This document shows, in pieces, positions 7,548 to 8,736 of a stretch of DNA of 8,736 bases. The notes under the pieces were generated by a model. The model saw nothing but the letters and a program-made list of their open reading frames with translations. It was not told the DNA's origin and did no database searches. A program made the position numbers and the translations under genes. The stretch's first letter is position 1. Every line of letters starts with the position of its first letter. The DNA comes from Bacteroidales bacterium (GTDB lineage Bacteria > Bacteroidota > Bacteroidia > Bacteroidales > UBA932), in NCBI GenBank assembly GCA_023230265.1, contig JALNXR010000074.1:1-8736 (forward strand), read 5' to 3'.

Positions 7548-7606
7548 TGTATAACACGCATTAAATTCCATTAAAACGGGAATTTAACGCGAAACCGTTA
7601 TGGACA
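7548..7606 (+). repeat. attC-like bulged inverted repeat behind the BRO-N gene
   Basis: The 59-base site starts nine bases after the stop codon at 7539. Its outer box ATAAC (7551-7555) pairs with GTTAT (7597-7601). The inner arms CGCATTAAATTCC (7557-7569) and GGAATTTAACGCG (7579-7591) pair at 12 of 13 positions with one A-C mismatch and a 9-base loop. Between outer and inner boxes the two sides are unequal (one base on the left, AAACC on the right). Outer boxes ending in AAC and starting with GTT, an asymmetric unpaired spacer and an inner stem are the architecture of integron attC sites, as are the size and the place directly behind a gene. The alternative is a simple bidirectional hairpin terminator, but no strong T tract follows. 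Confidence 0.4.
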
Positions 7607-7608
7607 AG

Positions 7609-7762
7609 TGTAAAAGGCTATAAAGCCAAAGCAATACATAAATTGTAAAAGAGTCGTTTTCTTACTGGTGTAACAACAGATAATGTATAATTAATAACAG
7701 AACGATTGAGTAGATAATGCAATAACAAAGAGTGAGAAAATTGAAAAAGAATCAAGTGACAA
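7609..7762. other. A+T-rich non-coding stretch before hyfG
   Basis: No gene is visible. A degenerate direct repeat is present: AGATAATG at 7679-7686 and 7712-7719 (period 33), each followed by an ATAACA word. No TAnnTTTG promoter element is seen. Composition matches the insert rather than the hyf genes and seems to continue about 25 bases into the hyfG reading frame, to roughly 7790. Confidence 0.4.
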
Positions 7763-8736
7763 ATGAATTATTTGAAGATAAATAACAATAGCCGGGTTGC
7801 CCTGAAAGATATCCCTGAAATGGATTACAGGGAGTTTCTGGATAGTAATCTGGAGCTGATGAAAGAGGCTCTCCAAAGGCATTGCGTGAACTACTTCGGG
7901 TACATCTGCTGTGGCAAAATTAAATTGATTTGTTGCATCGCAGACGATTTAACCGGAGAAATTTTTGTCTCCTCTTCTGTCGTTTCAAAAGATGCTCCCC
8001 TTCTCTCTTTCACTAACCAAAATCACAATTTTGAGAAATTTGAGAGAGAGATCCATGAGAACTTCGGGATCCCCTACAAAGATCATCCATGGCTGAAACC
8101 TTTCCGTGAAACTGGAAACTATCAGTTTGTAAAAAGTGACAGCGAGGAGCTTCACGAGGTTGGAGTCGGACCAATTCATGCCGGTGTGATAGAACCCGGT
8201 CATTTTCGCTTTGTTTGCAACGGGGAGCAGGTTATGCATCTGGAAATTGCACTTGGCTACCAGCACCGGGGCATAGAGGATCTGTTTCTTAAAAAGCAAT
8301 CTCTATTGAGTTTGGCAACTCTGGCAGAAAACATTGCAGGTGACACTGTTGCAGGGCATACTTCTGCTTTTGCAAATCTTTGGGAGAGAGTCAGCGGTGA
8401 GGAAACTCCGGAATATCTTCATTTTACCAGAACTCTTGCCCTTGAACTGGAGAGGATTGCAATTCATACAGGGGATCTTGCAGCAATCTGTGCAGATATT
8501 GCTTATCAGCTGGGGAATTCTGTTTACGGAAGACTCCGCACGCCTATAATCAACTTTTTACAGCAATGGTGCGGTAACCGCCTTGCAAAAGGTCTGATAA
8601 GAGCCGGGAAGACCAATTTCCCTTTTACGGATGAACTTGCCCGTGAGCTTGGTAAAATCCTAAGTGTATATGAAGCAGATTTTGACGAGATTTCATCAAA
8701 ATTTTTCAAACTTCCAAGTGCGCTTTCCCGTATGGA
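7763..8736 (+). CDS. hyfG: NuoCD-like large subunit lacking the N-terminal NiFe CxxC (HyfG/EhrL-like), 3' end cut by window
   Basis: The open frame runs off the right edge after 324 codons; E. coli HyfG is about 570. The ATG at 7763 is the first after an in-frame stop (7757-7759). Residues about 1-125 are NuoC-like (30 kDa subunit), ending with FEREIHENFGIPYKDHPWLKP. From about 132 the NuoD/large-subunit domain follows: GVGPIHAGVIEPGHFRF (134-150), the LGYQHRGIE motif, then AENIAGDTVAGH (188-199). In true group 4 hydrogenases this last spot reads like DRVCGICGFAH; here the two cysteines are Ala192 and Thr195 while Gly193 and His199 are kept. Without them a NiFe centre cannot be held in the usual way, so H2 chemistry is unlikely and an Ehr-type role is favoured. 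Five cysteines cluster at 41-58 in the NuoC-like part. It is separated from hyfF by the BRO-N insert, and its first ~9 codons look insert-derived. Confidence 0.88.
   Translation, partial: MNYLKINNNSRVALKDIPEMDYREFLDSNLELMKEALQRHCVNYFGYICCGKIKLICCIADDLTGEIFVSSSVVSKDAPLLSFTNQNHNFEKFEREIHENFGIPYKDHPWLKPFRETGNYQFVKSDSEELHEVGVGPIHAGVIEPGHFRFVCNGEQVMHLEIALGYQHRGIEDLFLKKQSLLSLATLAENIAGDTVAGHTSAFANLWERVSGEETPEYLHFTRTLALELERIAIHTGDLAAICADIAYQLGNSVYGRLRTPIINFLQQWCGNRLAKGLIRAGKTNFPFTDELARELGKILSVYEADFDEISSKFFKLPSALSRM

Larger units (their letters stand above)
6624..7597 (+). mobile_element. Cassette-like insert carrying one BRO-N gene
   Basis: A segment of about 973 bases lies between GTTATGTCCAAG (6624-6635) and GTTATGGACAAG (7597-7608), which match at 10 of 12 positions. 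It holds one A+T-rich gene and ends in a bulged inverted repeat directly behind that gene's stop. Recombination between the G and TT of GTTATG-type cores is the geometry of an integron gene cassette, and 973 bases is a normal cassette size. No integrase or neighbouring cassettes are visible, so a lone insertion at a secondary site would be needed. The following ~165 bases (to about 7790) are also A+T rich and may belong to the same or another insertion. Alternative: a remnant of a phage-like or other element with chance similarity at its edges. Confidence 0.35.

Noticed and set aside
7307..7561. Minus-strand open frame over the end of the BRO-N gene.
   Set aside because: The plus-strand protein has clear family motifs throughout this part. 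The antisense product resembles nothing known.
6637..7787. AAATAACA at both 6637-6644 and 7780-7787 as a target-site duplication of the insert.
   Set aside because: Removing the segment between the copies joins ATG 6627 to hyfG in the wrong frame and creates an early TGA. The 8-base A-rich word is also likely by chance.
8334..8549. Plus-strand 71-codon open frame inside hyfG.
   Set aside because: It overlaps the conserved large-subunit domain in another frame and shows no family similarity.

Overview
The window looks like a chromosomal segment from a Bacteroidetes (probably Bacteroidales) bacterium. Three things point there: promoters of the phylum's TTTG-N20-TAnnTTTG type (best example at 1527-1558), starts without Shine-Dalgarno sequences, and a periplasmic DUF4369-plus-thioredoxin protein of the kind expanded in this phylum. 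This assignment is inference from sequence style; there is no rRNA or marker gene here.

Layout. 1-140: A+T-rich leader with a small dyad and a short direct repeat. 141-1226: exported TlpA-like thiol-disulfide oxidoreductase. 1227-1574: a 348-base gap that holds two degenerate ~51-base direct repeats, a 126-base near-palindrome resembling a MITE, a small dyad, and a promoter. 1575-6624: four tightly packed membrane-arm genes related to hydrogenase-4/formate hydrogenlyase and complex I (hyfB, hyfC, hyfE, hyfF; spacings 0, 9 and 4 bases). 6625-7762: an A+T-rich interruption carrying a BRO-N-domain gene. 7763 to the right edge: hyfG, a fused NuoC/NuoD-like large subunit whose 3' end is outside the window.

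How the genes work together. HyfB and HyfF are Mrp-antiporter/NuoL-M-N-like proton-channel subunits, HyfC is the NuoH-like connector, HyfE is NuoK-like, and HyfG is the start of the peripheral electron-transfer arm. There is no hyfD and no hyfA. The large subunit lacks the N-terminal CxxC pair that binds Ni-Fe in real hydrogenases: the aligned residues are Ala192 and Thr195. The complex is therefore more likely an energy-converting-hydrogenase-related (Ehr-type) ion-pumping complex with a non-hydrogenase redox reaction than an H2-evolving enzyme.

The most unusual structure is the interruption between hyfF and hyfG. A 973-base segment with one gene is bounded by near-identical GTTATG..CAAG sequences. 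It ends, right after the gene's stop codon, in a 59-base bulged hairpin resembling an integron attC site. This suggests (not proven) a gene cassette or similar mobile unit inserted into the operon just after hyfF.
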